Positions 44,237 to 54,202 are shown, numbered from the stretch's first letter. The stretch is DNA of 64,000 nt from an uncultured Tenacibaculum sp. (GCF_947498805.1 NZ_CANMLT010000002.1:124001-188000), one strand, 5' to 3'. Translations and numbers: made by a program. Notes: generated by a model not told the origin, from the letters alone.

Positions 44237-44695
44237 TTAGTTAAAGCTTTTCTTCAATCTAGCTAAATCTCTTTTATTGTCTCTATCTTTTATACTTTCT
44301 CTCTTATCGTGTGTTTTTTTACCCTTTGCTAAAGCAATATCTAACTTAGCCCAACCATTTTCATTGATAAAAAGGCGTATTGGAACAATGGTATTTCCTT
44401 TAGCTTCCACCTCTCTAGCGAGTTTTTTCAGTTCTCTTTTGTTAAGTAATAGCCTACGTTCACTTTTGGGTTTATGATTGTAATGATTCCCAAAAGCATA
44501 TTCTTCAATATACATATTCACTACAAAAAGCTCTCCTTTATCATTAAACTCACAAAAGCTTTCAGTAATTCTGGCTTTACTTTGTCGAATAGATTTTATT
44601 TCTGTTCCAGTTAATTGAATTCCGGCAGTGTATTTATCTAGTATCTCGTATTCAAAACGAGCTTTCTTATTCTGTATATTTATGTTTTTCTGCAT
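44237..44695 (-). CDS. smpB: SsrA-binding protein
   Basis: ATG 44695 (MQKNINIQNKKARFEYEILD) is preferred over an in-frame TTG at 44707 that lies in the -7 box. The 152-residue protein shows the SmpB core: YTAGIQLTGTEIKSIR, GELFVVNMYIEEY, RRLLLNKRELKKL and the basic C-terminal tail GKKTHDKRESIKDRD. SmpB carries tmRNA to stalled ribosomes. First gene of smpB/UbiA/maf. ssrA itself was not found in this window. Confidence 0.95.
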   Translation of the reverse strand: MQKNINIQNKKARFEYEILDKYTAGIQLTGTEIKSIRQSKARITESFCEFNDKGELFVVNMYIEEYAFGNHYNHKPKSERRLLLNKRELKKLAREVEAKGNTIVPIRLFINENGWAKLDIALAKGKKTHDKRESIKDRDNKRDLARLKKSFN

Positions 44696-44704
44696 ACGTA
44701 AACG

Positions 44705-44712
44705 CAAAGATA
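44705..44712 (-). promoter_or_regulatory. -7 promoter box of smpB
   Basis: TATCTTTG on the - strand, exact to TAnnTTTG, ending 9 bases before the smpB ATG, so the leader would be only a few bases. Confidence 0.5.
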
Positions 44713-44785
44713 AATATAATTGTTAAGCTTAGTTATAAAAATAATAAACTATGATTTTCATCATCTTTTAAAGCAATCTTAGATG

Positions 44786-44793
44786 ATAATTTT
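44786..44793 (+). promoter_or_regulatory. -7 promoter box of the OmpW-like gene
   Basis: TAATTTTG, exact TAnnTTTG match, 35 bases before ATG 44829. Confidence 0.5.
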
Positions 44794-44828
44794 GTGATAA
44801 CATTAAACAAGTTATAAATTATAAGATT

Positions 44829-45464
44829 ATGAGAAAAATTGTATTAAGTGTTGTTTTAGGGATGTTATTTTTTAGCTCTATAAATGCGCAAGAAGCTTCA
44901 AAAAATAATGATTTTAAAAAATGGCAAGCAAGATTTAGGTGGGTAACAGTACTTCCTAATGAGTCTGCTACTATTGGTACAATAGGAGGAGATGTTGAAA
45001 TTGGTAAATCAATGATTCCTGAGTTAGATTTTACCTATTTCTTTACTGAAAATATTTCTGCAGAATTAATTTTGGGTACAGCTAAACATGATGTAGGTGC
45101 AATAAACACTACATTAGGGAATGTAGATTTAGGGCACATTTGGTTATTACCTCCAACACTTACGGTTCAATACCATTTCAACTTAGATGATTTTAGACCG
45201 TATGTAGGAGCAGGGGCTAACTATACTATTTTTTATAATTCAGATCCAGGAGCGGTAGTAGATGTAGATTATAAAAACTCATTCGGATATGCTTTTCAAC
45301 TTGGTTTTGACTATGATTTAGACGATCAATGGTTTTTAAATGTCGATGTAAAATATATTGGATTGAGTACAGATGTTACAGTAAACGCAGGAGTTGCAAC
45401 GGTACCAGCGGAAGTAGATATTAATCCTTTATTAATAGGTTTTGGTATTGGAATGCGTTTTTAA
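44829..45464 (+). CDS. OmpW-family outer-membrane protein
   Basis: The 211-residue protein has a signal peptide (cut at INA|QEA), then the OmpW pattern: WQARFRWVTVLPNE, IPELDFTYFFTENISAELI, LPPTLTVQYHF, FRPYVGAGANYT and a terminal GFGIGMRF. OmpW forms a small eight-stranded barrel for hydrophobic compounds and its gene often responds to stress; no such control is visible here. Divergent from smpB; terminator follows. Confidence 0.92.
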   Translation: MRKIVLSVVLGMLFFSSINAQEASKNNDFKKWQARFRWVTVLPNESATIGTIGGDVEIGKSMIPELDFTYFFTENISAELILGTAKHDVGAINTTLGNVDLGHIWLLPPTLTVQYHFNLDDFRPYVGAGANYTIFYNSDPGAVVDVDYKNSFGYAFQLGFDYDLDDQWFLNVDVKYIGLSTDVTVNAGVATVPAEVDINPLLIGFGIGMRF

Positions 45465-45488
45465 GAAACTTAAACGATAAAATATAAT

Positions 45489-45520
45489 AAAAAAGGATGG
45501 TTCATAAACCATCCTTTTTT
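45489..45520 (+). terminator. Terminator of the OmpW gene
   Basis: GGATGGTT (45495-45502) pairs with AACCATCC (45507-45514), followed by six T. Confidence 0.85.
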
Positions 45521-45559
45521 ATTAACGAAACTTTAAATAGGTATCCTAAAATAATCTTG

Positions 45560-45567
45560 TAATTTTG
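45560..45567 (+). promoter_or_regulatory. -7 promoter box of the lipoprotein gene
   Basis: TAATTTTG, exact TAnnTTTG, 18 bases before ATG 45586. It covers an in-frame TTG at 45565 and thus favours the ATG start. Confidence 0.5.
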
Positions 45568-45585
45568 ACTCAAAAATATTTAAAC

Positions 45586-46311
45586 ATGCGTTATACATTC
45601 CTTGTCCTATTTGCTTTAATCTTACATTCGTGTACCAAAGAATATACAGCTCAACAAATCATAGATAACTCAATAAAAGGGGCCAAATTAGAAGGTTTAA
45701 ATGAAGCTACGCTTTCTTTTAACTTCAGAAACAAGGCATATAAGGCTGTTAGAAATAAAGGTGTATTTACCTTTACTAAAGAGTACCAAAAAGATTCTTT
45801 ACGTATAAAAGATGTATTGTCTAATAATGGGTTTGAACGATTTGTGAATGATAGCTTAGTAACGCTTTCTGAAAAAGATCAAGGTAGATTTGGAAACTCT
45901 GTGAATTCTGTACATTATTTTTCAATTCTTCCCTTAGGATTAAATGATGCTGCGGTTCAAAAGAAGTTATTAGAGCCAGTTACCATCAAAGGAAAAGAGT
46001 ATTATAAAGTTCAGGTTACTTTTTCGCAAGAAGGCGGTGGTGATGATTTTGATGATGTATTTATTTATTGGTTTGCAAAAGATAATTTTCAATTAGATTA
46101 TATGGCATACAAGTACCACACCAATGGAGGAGGAGTGCGATTTAGAGATGTACTAAAAGAACATTTGGTTGACGGTATCCGTATGGTAGATTACAACAAT
46201 TATAAGCCTAAAAATAAGGATATTGACTTTTTTACTATCGATGCTTTATATGAAGCAGGAGAGTTGCAAAAAGTGTCAGAAATTGTTTTAGAAGATATTA
46301 TAGTGAATTAA
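45586..46311 (+). CDS. Lipoprotein of unknown function (DUF6503-like)
   Basis: Start taken at ATG 45586 (MRYTFLVLFALILHSC, lipobox Cys16); the in-frame TTG at 45565 is covered by a promoter box. The product of 241 residues has repeated LSFNFRNKAYKAVRN and VTFSQEGGGDDFDDVFIYWF segments. It resembles a group of flavobacterial lipoproteins catalogued as DUF6503, without known function; that family match is from memory. A fold like LolA/outer-membrane-lipoprotein carriers is possible. It is convergent with the SixA-like gene; 3 bases separate the stops. Confidence 0.72.
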   Translation: MRYTFLVLFALILHSCTKEYTAQQIIDNSIKGAKLEGLNEATLSFNFRNKAYKAVRNKGVFTFTKEYQKDSLRIKDVLSNNGFERFVNDSLVTLSEKDQGRFGNSVNSVHYFSILPLGLNDAAVQKKLLEPVTIKGKEYYKVQVTFSQEGGGDDFDDVFIYWFAKDNFQLDYMAYKYHTNGGGVRFRDVLKEHLVDGIRMVDYNNYKPKNKDIDFFTIDALYEAGELQKVSEIVLEDIIVN

Positions 46312-46314
46312 AAT

Positions 46315-46812
46315 TTAGTCAACTTTTAATAAGCTACTATTTTTAACATCGTTTATAATTGTAACGACATATAAATTAGCATTGTTAAGGTCATCTATGT
46401 CTTTGTATTTCTCTTCTTCTAATATTTTATTTACAAATTGAGGAGTGGTGTTGCTGTGACCAACAATTAAAACAGTTTTTCCTTTAGTGGCTTTCTGAAA
46501 ATCTTCAGTATACATATTGCTAGGATCATACATTACTACTTCTAATTTATTATTCCTGGCAGTAGGAGTTGCAGTTTGTTTTGTACGGTTATAGTTCGTG
46601 CTATAAACCATATCAAAATCAACGTTTTGAAATACTTTTGCCCACTTTTTAGCTCTTTCAAGCCCTTTAGTATTTAAATCAGGATTTCTATTCTCTTTGT
46701 TACTTCTATCTTTTTCGGCATGACGTATTAAATAATACGTAGTGGGTTCTATCTTTTCCGGAGTACATGCATTGATAGCAAATAGTAGTATAAATAACTT
46801 AAAATATTTCAT
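46315..46812 (-). CDS. Exported histidine phosphatase lipoprotein (SixA/PhoE-like)
   Basis: The 165-residue protein has a lipoprotein signal ending INAC (Cys16), then the histidine-phosphatase signature YYLIRHAEKDRS with nucleophile His31, STNYNRTKQTATPTA and VLIVGHSNTTP with His119. The size is close to SixA, the phosphohistidine phosphatase, but here the protein is an exported lipoprotein. It follows the dikinase-like gene by 3 bases and belongs to the DUF4956/dikinase/phosphatase operon. Phosphohistidine as substrate is an inference from the neighbour; the superfamily also includes sugar-phosphate phosphatases. Confidence 0.85.
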   Translation of the reverse strand: MKYFKLFILLFAINACTPEKIEPTTYYLIRHAEKDRSNKENRNPDLNTKGLERAKKWAKVFQNVDFDMVYSTNYNRTKQTATPTARNNKLEVVMYDPSNMYTEDFQKATKGKTVLIVGHSNTTPQFVNKILEEEKYKDIDDLNNANLYVVTIINDVKNSSLLKVD

Positions 46813-46815
46813 AGA

Positions 46816-48723
46816 TTAATCGTTAAAGTAACGGGCTTGTTTAATGTATAAATCTTTATTTGGACCGTCAATTTTAAACTCAACGTCCAAGCCAAAATTA
46901 AGAAAGGTTTTTCGTCTTTTATAAACTTTTCTATAAAAGTGTTTTTTTAAAATATATAGTTGTTTTGACAGGTTTAATATTTTTTCTTGTTCTAAGATTA
47001 GTTGATTATTGTGTAAGCTTGAATAACTAATAATTTCAATTACCTTTTTATTCTTGTATAAATCAACTTTAGCTCCTTCATAACATATAATTTGCTCACT
47101 AGTAACATTGGGTTTTGGATTCACCACAGGTTCTTCTCCTAGCTGTAAATTAATTACATTTCCGTAAAAATTCTTTCGGTATAAGTTCTTAGTTATGGCT
47201 ACACCATTGGCATATTCATTAGGAAATGAACGATGGACTAGTACTCCCATAGCTACTGATTGCTGATTTATATTGTATAAATCCCTTTCTAAAAAAGCTC
47301 TTTTTTTCCACAAACTTGCCCAAACTGTTTTAATAGCCTTTTCAAAAGTCTTTTTTTGATGGTTTTTGATTCCTGTTTTGGAAGTATATAGACCGGCTCC
47401 ACTAAATCCAACAATGTCTTCAGCGTTTGTTGAGCTTCTAAAGCGAATTCGATCATAAGAACAATCAGTTTGACTTAAATATGTATGGATCTCAGTTATT
47501 AATGAAGTATTAATAGGAGCTTTCTTGATATCGCTTCTAATTTGTTTGAGATTTACTTTTAACACACTATCGTTTTTATGAAGTGTATATTCTTCTATAG
47601 CATTATTGATGAGCCTATCAATTTTATGTGATTTGACATGTTGATGATAAAAATAAAAAGGAATCGCAAAAGAGCATTCTGGCACTTTAAACCCATTAGT
47701 TTTCGAAGCGATTTTATATAATTCACCAAAATTAGCAGCTTTCCCTCCAACAGTTTTAATAAGCTTGTGGTGTAAATTAACTCCTGGAATTAAAGTATTT
47801 GTTTGTAAATCGAGCTTTAATGTTTTGATCTTATTCTTTCTACGTTTGGTTTTTCTTTGAAACTTTTCAAGAGAGACAGGTTTTATATAAAAAGTATCTA
47901 GTTTCACTTCAAAAGAAACAAATTGGTTCTTTAGTGCTCTGAGAGATTTAGATGTATAGGCATTTTTATAAGTGGCAACAGGAATTTTTCTATTAATTCC
48001 TAAAACAGAAATATGGCTTAACGGAGTTTGCATTCTAGTAGTGATAACACCATTTACGATAGGTAAGTTTAAAACGGGTTTGTCTACTATAATGATATCA
48101 GTTCTTTTAATGTTTAGCCACTTAAGGCTGTCTATGTTTACAAAACGTAGTTTTCCAAAAGATTTTTCTGTTGAAATTGCTTGATATTGCTGGTTTTTAT
48201 AGATAGCATCTGCTTTAATTGTTGGTAGTGAAAGGGTAGCTTTAGTATCAATTAATCTTTCTGTGTTTAAAAAGAGTTTTAAGTTTTGAATAAAGGAAGT
48301 TCTTTTTACCAGTTCATACAAAAACTGAATATCTTTTATACTCATATTATCAGCCGGAGAGAGCTCAAGAGTATATGTATTAAGGCTTTCATAAAAATTA
48401 ATATTAGCCAACAGGTATTCTTTTTTTGAATGACTAGCTGCATAATTATACTCATTAAAATTATCAAGGCTTTGTTGTCTTTCTAAATATTCGGTCACAA
48501 ATTCGAAATGATATTTAAACCGTTTACTATTGCTGTAGTAGAGTTTTTTACTTTTTAAATCATAAATTATTTTAAGAGATTTTACAAAACCATATTTGTT
48601 AGATAAAGGTTTGTGAGCTAACAACATAAAATCACTTGGAGTTGTTAATTCAGCTTTGTAATTCTGAGTATAACCTACTAGCTGGAAAAGAAGAAAGAAT
48701 ACTATGACTAATTTAGCTCTCAT
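46816..48723 (-). CDS. Secreted PEP-synthase/dikinase-like protein (phospho-His domain then ATP-grasp domain)
   Basis: This 635-residue protein has a signal peptide (cut near GYT|QN) and a unique N-terminal part (about 25-200). A PEP-utiliser swivel domain follows with RMQTPLSHISVLGINRKIPV and catalytic-type His237, then the PPDK_N/ATP-grasp-like domain with GGKAANFGEL (326-335), RSSTNAEDIVGFSGAG (429-444) and VWASLWKKRAFLER. The order swivel domain first, ATP domain second is as in plant glucan water dikinase, opposite to PEP synthase. No PEP/pyruvate TIM barrel is present. Export is odd because ATP is scarce in the periplasm. Overlaps DUF4956 gene by 11 bases. Acceptor unknown. Confidence 0.8.
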   Translation of the reverse strand: MRAKLVIVFFLLFQLVGYTQNYKAELTTPSDFMLLAHKPLSNKYGFVKSLKIIYDLKSKKLYYSNSKRFKYHFEFVTEYLERQQSLDNFNEYNYAASHSKKEYLLANINFYESLNTYTLELSPADNMSIKDIQFLYELVKRTSFIQNLKLFLNTERLIDTKATLSLPTIKADAIYKNQQYQAISTEKSFGKLRFVNIDSLKWLNIKRTDIIIVDKPVLNLPIVNGVITTRMQTPLSHISVLGINRKIPVATYKNAYTSKSLRALKNQFVSFEVKLDTFYIKPVSLEKFQRKTKRRKNKIKTLKLDLQTNTLIPGVNLHHKLIKTVGGKAANFGELYKIASKTNGFKVPECSFAIPFYFYHQHVKSHKIDRLINNAIEEYTLHKNDSVLKVNLKQIRSDIKKAPINTSLITEIHTYLSQTDCSYDRIRFRSSTNAEDIVGFSGAGLYTSKTGIKNHQKKTFEKAIKTVWASLWKKRAFLERDLYNINQQSVAMGVLVHRSFPNEYANGVAITKNLYRKNFYGNVINLQLGEEPVVNPKPNVTSEQIICYEGAKVDLYKNKKVIEIISYSSLHNNQLILEQEKILNLSKQLYILKKHFYRKVYKRRKTFLNFGLDVEFKIDGPNKDLYIKQARYFND

Positions 48724-49282
48724 TGGTTATATGGTAAATCAATATCTCAACTGAATCTGTTAGATAGTTTATCTTCTTAACATTTATCTTTTCAATTTTC
48801 ATTTGTAGTTTACTTTCTAATTCATTGACCAATTTTGTGTTATTTGTTAAACTTAATTCTTCTATATTAGTCAAAGTAACAAGAGTAGCAGTATACTTTT
48901 TATACTTTCCTAAGTAAAACTCCAAACACCAAATAAGGGCTAATATTATTAGGTTAGAAGCGATTAACTCCAAATAAAAGTTTGTACCACTCAAAGAATT
49001 AATCATTGCAAGACCTATGATTGAAAAAAGATAGGTCATTTCTTTGATATTGATGGAGTTAGTTCGGTATCTTATAATTCCGAAGATGGCAAAAAGACCT
49101 AACACAAAGCCTAATTCTAGTTCAATATTTTTAAGTAGATAACATAATAAAAAAACGACTTGTCCTATAACCAAATAAGTAAAAAAATAGGCATTATCTT
49201 TTGTCGATTTATAATAAATAAATCGAACAATAATCAACGTTATAACTAGATTGAACAATAGTTTTAAAATAAATTCGGTCAT
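48713..49282 (-). CDS. DUF4956 membrane protein
   Basis: The 189-residue protein has about four to five TM helices in its first 120 residues, including FVLGLFAIFGIIRYRT, then a short soluble C-terminal domain (TLVTLTNIEELSL ... KINVKKINYLTDSVEILIY). This matches DUF4956, which I recall being encoded beside VTC-domain polyphosphate-polymerase-like and CotH-kinase-like genes in other bacteria, though none is here. It heads a three-gene operon with the secreted dikinase-like protein and an exported phosphatase. A role in envelope phosphorylation is inferred. Confidence 0.82.
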   Translation of the reverse strand: MTEFILKLLFNLVITLIIVRFIYYKSTKDNAYFFTYLVIGQVVFLLCYLLKNIELELGFVLGLFAIFGIIRYRTNSINIKEMTYLFSIIGLAMINSLSGTNFYLELIASNLIILALIWCLEFYLGKYKKYTATLVTLTNIEELSLTNNTKLVNELESKLQMKIEKINVKKINYLTDSVEILIYHITNES

Positions 49283-49330
49283 GCTAATTAGCTCTTTGCT
49301 ACTAATTTAATAACAATCTACCCGAAAAGC

Positions 49331-49366
49331 AAAAAAGCAAGGTGCAAATAAATTTACACCTTGCTT
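49331..49366 (-). terminator. Terminator of clpB
   Basis: GCAAGGTG (49337-49344) pairs with CACCTTGC (49357-49364), with an inner AAAT/ATTT extension and a run of six T on the - strand. Confidence 0.82.
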
Positions 49367-49396
49367 GTAACCAAACTAATCACTCTTATGAAAAAA

Positions 49397-52000
49397 CTAT
49401 TCTTCTTCTAAATTTGTAGGATTTCTAAATACTAGCGTATCATCAAATTCATCTAAAAGAATAATGCTATCTGTCGTAATTTTACCTGCTAATATTTCTT
49501 TAGAAAGTTGATTTAAAACTTCCTTTTGAATTACGCGCTTTACAGGTCTTGCACCAAATTCAGGTTGGTACCCTTTTTTAGCTAAATATATAATGGCTTG
49601 CTCAGTAGCGTCTAATGTAATATTTTGCTGTGCTACCATCTTTTTAACACTGTCTAATTGAAGCTTTACGATATCCTTAATGTTGGCCTCCGTTAAAGGA
49701 GTAAACATGATAATATCATCGATTCTGTTTAGGAATTCTGGTCTAACAGTTTGTTTTAACAATCCTAAAACTTCATCCTTTGCTACTTCCATTGAAGTGT
49801 GAATATCTCCTTTAAAGTTTTCAAACTTTTCTTGAATAATATGACTTCCCATATTTGAGGTCATGATGATGATTGTATTTTTAAAATCTGCAACGCGGCC
49901 TTTATTATCTGTCAATCTTCCTTCATCTAATACTTGTAACAGAATATTAAAAGTATCTGGATGTGCTTTTTCGATTTCATCTAAAAGAACAACCGAATAT
50001 GGTTTTCTTCTAACAGCTTCTGTTAATTGTCCGCCTTCATCATATCCTACATATCCTGGAGGCGCTCCTACCAATCTACTTACTGAATGACGTTCTTGAT
50101 ATTCACTCATATCAATACGAGTCATGGCGTTTTCATCATCAAATAAATATGATGCTAATGCTTTTGCTAATTCTGTTTTTCCAACTCCTGTAGTTCCTAA
50201 GAATAAGAAAGAGCCAATAGGTTTATTAGGGTTTTGTAATCCAGCTCTAGAACGTCTTACAGCATCTGAAACCGCTTCAATTCCTTCTTCTTGTCCAACT
50301 ACACGTTTGTGTAACTCATCTTCTAAGTTTAACAATTTTTCACGTTCAGACTGTAACATTTTTGTAACTGGAATACCCGTCCATTTTGCTACAACTTCTG
50401 CAATATCATCATAAGTAACTTCTTCTTTTATAAGTGCATTATCACTTTGAGAAGCTAGTTCTTTTTGTTTTTCTTCTAATTGTTCTTGTGCTTCTTTAAT
50501 TTTACCATAACGTAACTCTGCAACCTTTCCATAATCTCCTTGTCTTTCAGCTTTTTCAGCCTCTAATTTGAAATCTTCAATGGCGGTTTTAAGTTGCTGA
50601 ATACTATCTACGACACTTTTTTCTGATTGCCATTTAGCATTGATTTCATTTCGCTCTTCTTTTAAATTGGCTAAATCAGCATTTAATGATTTTAGTTTTA
50701 GCTCATCATTTTCTCGCTTAATTGCTTCGATCTCTATTTCTAACTGCATTATTTTACGATCAAGTACATCTAATTCTTCTGGTTTTGAGTTGATCTCCAT
50801 ACGTAATTTAGAAGCTGCCTCATCCATTAAATCAATAGCTTTATCTGGTAAAAATCGATCGGTTATATAGCGTTGTGATAATTCAACTGCACCGATAATA
50901 GCTTCATCTTTGATACGAACTTTATGATGTGTTTCATATTTATCTTTAATACCACGTAAGATGGAAATAGCACTTTCTGTATCTGGTTCATCTACCAATA
51001 CTTTTTGAAAGCGTCGTTCTAAAGCCTTATCCTTTTCAAAATACTTTTGATATTCATCTAGGGTAGTTGCCCCAATTGCTCTTAATTCTCCACGGGCTAA
51101 TGCTGGCTTTAAAATATTTGCAGCATCCATAGCTCCTTGTCCGCCGCCAGCTCCCACAAGAGTGTGGATTTCATCTATGAACAGTACAATATCTCCTTCT
51201 GAAGTAGTAACTTCTTTTACTACTGATTTCAAGCGCTCTTCAAACTCTCCTTTATACTTTGCACCAGCAATTAAGGCACCCATATCTAAAGAATAAACAA
51301 CTTTATCTTTTAAATTTTCGGGAACATCTCCACGGATAATTCGATGTGCCAATCCTTCGGCAATAGCAGTTTTACCGGTACCTGGTTCACCCACTAAAAT
51401 TGGGTTGTTTTTCGTTCTTCGAGACAGAATTTGTAATAAACGTCTTATTTCTTCATCACGACCAATTACTGGATCTAGTTTACCGTCTTGTGCTAATTGA
51501 TTTAAGTTTTTAGCGTACTTATTCAGAGAATTATAGGTTTCCTCGGCACTTTGAGAAGTAACACGACCTCCTTTGCGTAATTCTTCTATAGCTGCTGTAA
51601 TTAATTTTTCAGTAGCTCCCTGATCACGTAAGGCCTGTCCAATTCCGCTTTTAGACTTAACAATAGCTAAAATTAAATGTTCAATAGATACATATTCATC
51701 GTTCATTTTTTTAGCAATTATCGAAGCTTCATTCAATGTTTTACCACCTTCACGAGAAAGCATTAAGTCAGCTCCAGAAACTTTAGAAAAGCTTTCTAAT
51801 TGCTTATCTACAATCTGCTGAATAACATCTATATTAATATTCAGCTTTTTTAATATGAATGGTAACACATTTTCATCTACCAATGAAATGGCCTTAAAAA
51901 TATGTTCGTTTTCTATTTGATTATGACCATAGCTTTGCGCTAATTGTTGCGCTTGTTGTATAGTCTCTTGAGATTTTATTGTATAATTGTTAAAATTCAT
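49397..52000 (-). CDS. clpB: ATP-dependent disaggregase ClpB
   Basis: The 867-residue Hsp100 protein has the N domain ([19 protein letters not shown]), nucleotide-binding domain 1 with Walker A GEPGTGKT (204-211), a coiled-coil middle domain (about 400-530, [15 protein letters not shown]) and domain 2 with [15 protein letters not shown]. ClpB with DnaK rescues aggregated proteins after heat stress. The middle domain distinguishes it from ClpA/ClpC. The promoter region (52001-52164) did not show a CIRCE or a TAnnTTTG match that I could assign. Confidence 0.96.
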   Translation of the reverse strand: MNFNNYTIKSQETIQQAQQLAQSYGHNQIENEHIFKAISLVDENVLPFILKKLNINIDVIQQIVDKQLESFSKVSGADLMLSREGGKTLNEASIIAKKMNDEYVSIEHLILAIVKSKSGIGQALRDQGATEKLITAAIEELRKGGRVTSQSAEETYNSLNKYAKNLNQLAQDGKLDPVIGRDEEIRRLLQILSRRTKNNPILVGEPGTGKTAIAEGLAHRIIRGDVPENLKDKVVYSLDMGALIAGAKYKGEFEERLKSVVKEVTTSEGDIVLFIDEIHTLVGAGGGQGAMDAANILKPALARGELRAIGATTLDEYQKYFEKDKALERRFQKVLVDEPDTESAISILRGIKDKYETHHKVRIKDEAIIGAVELSQRYITDRFLPDKAIDLMDEAASKLRMEINSKPEELDVLDRKIMQLEIEIEAIKRENDELKLKSLNADLANLKEERNEINAKWQSEKSVVDSIQQLKTAIEDFKLEAEKAERQGDYGKVAELRYGKIKEAQEQLEEKQKELASQSDNALIKEEVTYDDIAEVVAKWTGIPVTKMLQSEREKLLNLEDELHKRVVGQEEGIEAVSDAVRRSRAGLQNPNKPIGSFLFLGTTGVGKTELAKALASYLFDDENAMTRIDMSEYQERHSVSRLVGAPPGYVGYDEGGQLTEAVRRKPYSVVLLDEIEKAHPDTFNILLQVLDEGRLTDNKGRVADFKNTIIIMTSNMGSHIIQEKFENFKGDIHTSMEVAKDEVLGLLKQTVRPEFLNRIDDIIMFTPLTEANIKDIVKLQLDSVKKMVAQQNITLDATEQAIIYLAKKGYQPEFGARPVKRVIQKEVLNQLSKEILAGKITTDSIILLDEFDDTLVFRNPTNLEEE

Positions 52001-52164
52001 AATATTGCCTTTTTCACTATGGGTAAATGAAGAGTCAAATTCGATACCAATCGCAATATTATAAAAACAACAGACATTTTGTCGTTAAAAAGGTTGTTTT
52101 TACTGACTTTTTGACTGTGAAAGTTTTAAGGTTTTGCTTCGACCACACTAAAAAGATTTTATAA

Positions 52165-52560
52165 ATGGGAATATTTAACATATTTAAAAATAATAAAGAA
52201 AAGAAAGAGGAGAAAAAGTATCATGTAAATTGGATTCCTTTAACTTCTGTAAAACAATTAGATCAGATTGCTATAGAGTCAAAAAAAGAACCTATTGCTA
52301 TCTTTAAACATTCTACAAGATGTGGTATTAGTAGAATGGTCATAAATCGATTCCAAGAGTCTTTTACAGAAGACATGAATCAGATAAAAGTATACTATTT
52401 AGATCTGTTAAGTTACCGCAATATTTCTGATGAAGTAGGGTATAAGTTTCAGGTTTTACACCAATCACCTCAGTTGCTGATAATTAAAAATGGAAAGGCC
52501 ATTGCACATGCTTCTCATTATGGGATTACAGAGATTCCAATGGAGAAATTTGTAAAATAA
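52165..52560 (+). CDS. ytxJ: Bacillithiol-system redox-active protein YtxJ
   Basis: The 131-residue thioredoxin-fold protein has the motif IFKHSTRCGISRMVINRF, with a single Cys as in YtxJ/bacilliredoxin-like proteins, and a cis-Pro turn at HQSPQLLIIKNGKAI. YtxJ members are linked to bacillithiol, the low-molecular thiol of Firmicutes and many Bacteroidota, and likely remove bacillithiol from proteins. Lys-rich N terminus, no signal peptide. It is divergent from clpB. Confidence 0.88.
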   Translation: MGIFNIFKNNKEKKEEKKYHVNWIPLTSVKQLDQIAIESKKEPIAIFKHSTRCGISRMVINRFQESFTEDMNQIKVYYLDLLSYRNISDEVGYKFQVLHQSPQLLIIKNGKAIAHASHYGITEIPMEKFVK

Positions 52561-52588
52561 ATTAGGTTTTTCTTCGGTTTTCTAATCA

Positions 52589-54181
52589 ATGCTCGTATTT
52601 TTGTATGCTTCAAAAACTAAGTATACATTGAGCGAAAACACTACCGTAAACAAGAAAGTAGGGAAACAATTATATGATTATCAGAAGGAGGCACTTCATA
52701 AGATTTTTAAGGCTTTTGAAGACGCTCCCCAAAATTATCATTTGTTGTATCAACTCCCTACAGGAGGAGGAAAAACAGTTATATTTTCTGAAATAGCCCG
52801 TCAGTTTTTAAAACACTATCAAAAGAAAGTGTTGATTATGACTCACCGAATTGAGTTATGTAAACAAACGGCTAGAATGTTAGGTGAGTTTAATGTAGAA
52901 AACAAAATTATTGATAGTAAAGCTAGTTTAGATGACCAGTCGAATTATGATTGTTTTGTTGCTATGGTAGAAACCTTAAATAACCGTTTAAATGACGATA
53001 TGTTAGACATTTCTGATGTTGGATTGGTTATTATTGATGAGGCACACTATAACTCGTTTACTAAATTATTTAAATACTTTGATAAATCGTTTATTTTAGG
53101 AGTAACAGCGACTCCTTTAAGTTCGAATATCAAGTTACCAATGAATCAAAACTATGATCAATTGATTGCTGGTGAATCGATATCTTCTTTAATTGAAAAG
53201 AAGTATTTAGCAAGATCAGAGGTTTTTTCTTATAATGTTGGATTAACTTCTTTAGAAGTAGGGGCAAATGGAGATTATACAGTAAAATCTTCAGAAGATT
53301 TATATACAAATACTGATATGTTAAGTAAGCTTGTAAAAGCTTACGAAGAAAGAGCAAAAGGAACCAAAACTTTAATTTTTAACAACGGAATTAACACTTC
53401 TTTATACGTATATGATACGTTTAAAAGAGCTGGTTATCCAATTGCACACTTAGATAATACAAACTCTAAAAAAGAGCGTGCAGCGATTTTAAAATGGTTT
53501 AAGGAAACACCGAATGCTATTTTAACTTCAGTAAGTATCTTAACAACCGGATTTGATGAACCAACGGTAGAATCAATTATTTTAAATAGAGCAACGAAGT
53601 CATTAACGTTGTATTACCAAATGATTGGACGTGGTTCTCGTATTTTAGAAAACAAACCAACTTTCAATGTAATTGATTTAGGTAACAACTTTCATCGTTT
53701 TGGACCGTGGGGAGCTGATTTAGACTGGCAAAAAATGTTTAGAGCTCCAGGTTTCTATTTAGATAATTTGTTAACGGATGAAGAAATTGAAAGTAGTTTT
53801 AAATATGAACTTCCGGCAGAAGTAAAAGCAGAGTTTGCTAATTCTAAAGATTTGTATTTCGATGTTAAGAAGGTTTATAGAGATACAATACAAGGAGGAG
53901 AGTCTTCAAAACGTGTATTAGAGAAATCAATTGAACATCATGCTAAAATGTGTATTGAAAACAGTGAAGATGTTTTCGACGCTTTAATTTTGGCTAAGTT
54001 ATTAGGTGGAGATATAGATGATAGAATTCATAGATACTCAAAATGTATATCTAAGAGTACGCACAATTTTATTGATTGGTTACGTGATGACTATAGAAAG
54101 AAGTTAAACGCATATTTACGTAATAACTTTGATGAAGTGTATGAGCAAATTCATGGGCATCCGCCACCAGAAGAAGAATAA
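52589..54181 (+). CDS. DEAD/DEAH-box helicase (superfamily 2)
   Basis: The 530-residue protein has motif I LPTGGGKTVIFSE, motif II IIDEAHYNS (DEAH), motif III TATP and C-terminal motifs SILTTGFDEPTV and QMIGRGSR. It is a compact SF2 helicase of unknown pathway, similar to proteins like type III restriction-helicase or SSL2/RadD families, with no nuclease or methylase neighbour. Start is uncertain: TATTTTTG at 52596-52603 is a good -7 box just inside the first codons, so translation may instead begin at the TTG at 52628 (SENTTVNKKVGKQLYDYQ). Confidence 0.85.
   Translation: MLVFLYASKTKYTLSENTTVNKKVGKQLYDYQKEALHKIFKAFEDAPQNYHLLYQLPTGGGKTVIFSEIARQFLKHYQKKVLIMTHRIELCKQTARMLGEFNVENKIIDSKASLDDQSNYDCFVAMVETLNNRLNDDMLDISDVGLVIIDEAHYNSFTKLFKYFDKSFILGVTATPLSSNIKLPMNQNYDQLIAGESISSLIEKKYLARSEVFSYNVGLTSLEVGANGDYTVKSSEDLYTNTDMLSKLVKAYEERAKGTKTLIFNNGINTSLYVYDTFKRAGYPIAHLDNTNSKKERAAILKWFKETPNAILTSVSILTTGFDEPTVESIILNRATKSLTLYYQMIGRGSRILENKPTFNVIDLGNNFHRFGPWGADLDWQKMFRAPGFYLDNLLTDEEIESSFKYELPAEVKAEFANSKDLYFDVKKVYRDTIQGGESSKRVLEKSIEHHAKMCIENSEDVFDALILAKLLGGDIDDRIHRYSKCISKSTHNFIDWLRDDYRKKLNAYLRNNFDEVYEQIHGHPPPEEE
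52596..52603 (+). promoter_or_regulatory. -7 promoter box near the helicase start
   Basis: TATTTTTG, exact TAnnTTTG; transcription would begin near 52609, after the ATG at 52589, so the TTG at 52628 would be the usable start for this transcript. Confidence 0.4.
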
Positions 54182-54202
54182 TATAATAACAGATATAAAT
54201 AA

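Noticed and set aside
49389..49412. Tiny + strand frame MKKLFFF next to the clpB stop
   Set aside because: Seven codons, antisense to the end of clpB; its Lys/Phe content follows from GAA-rich codons of the Glu-rich ClpB tail.
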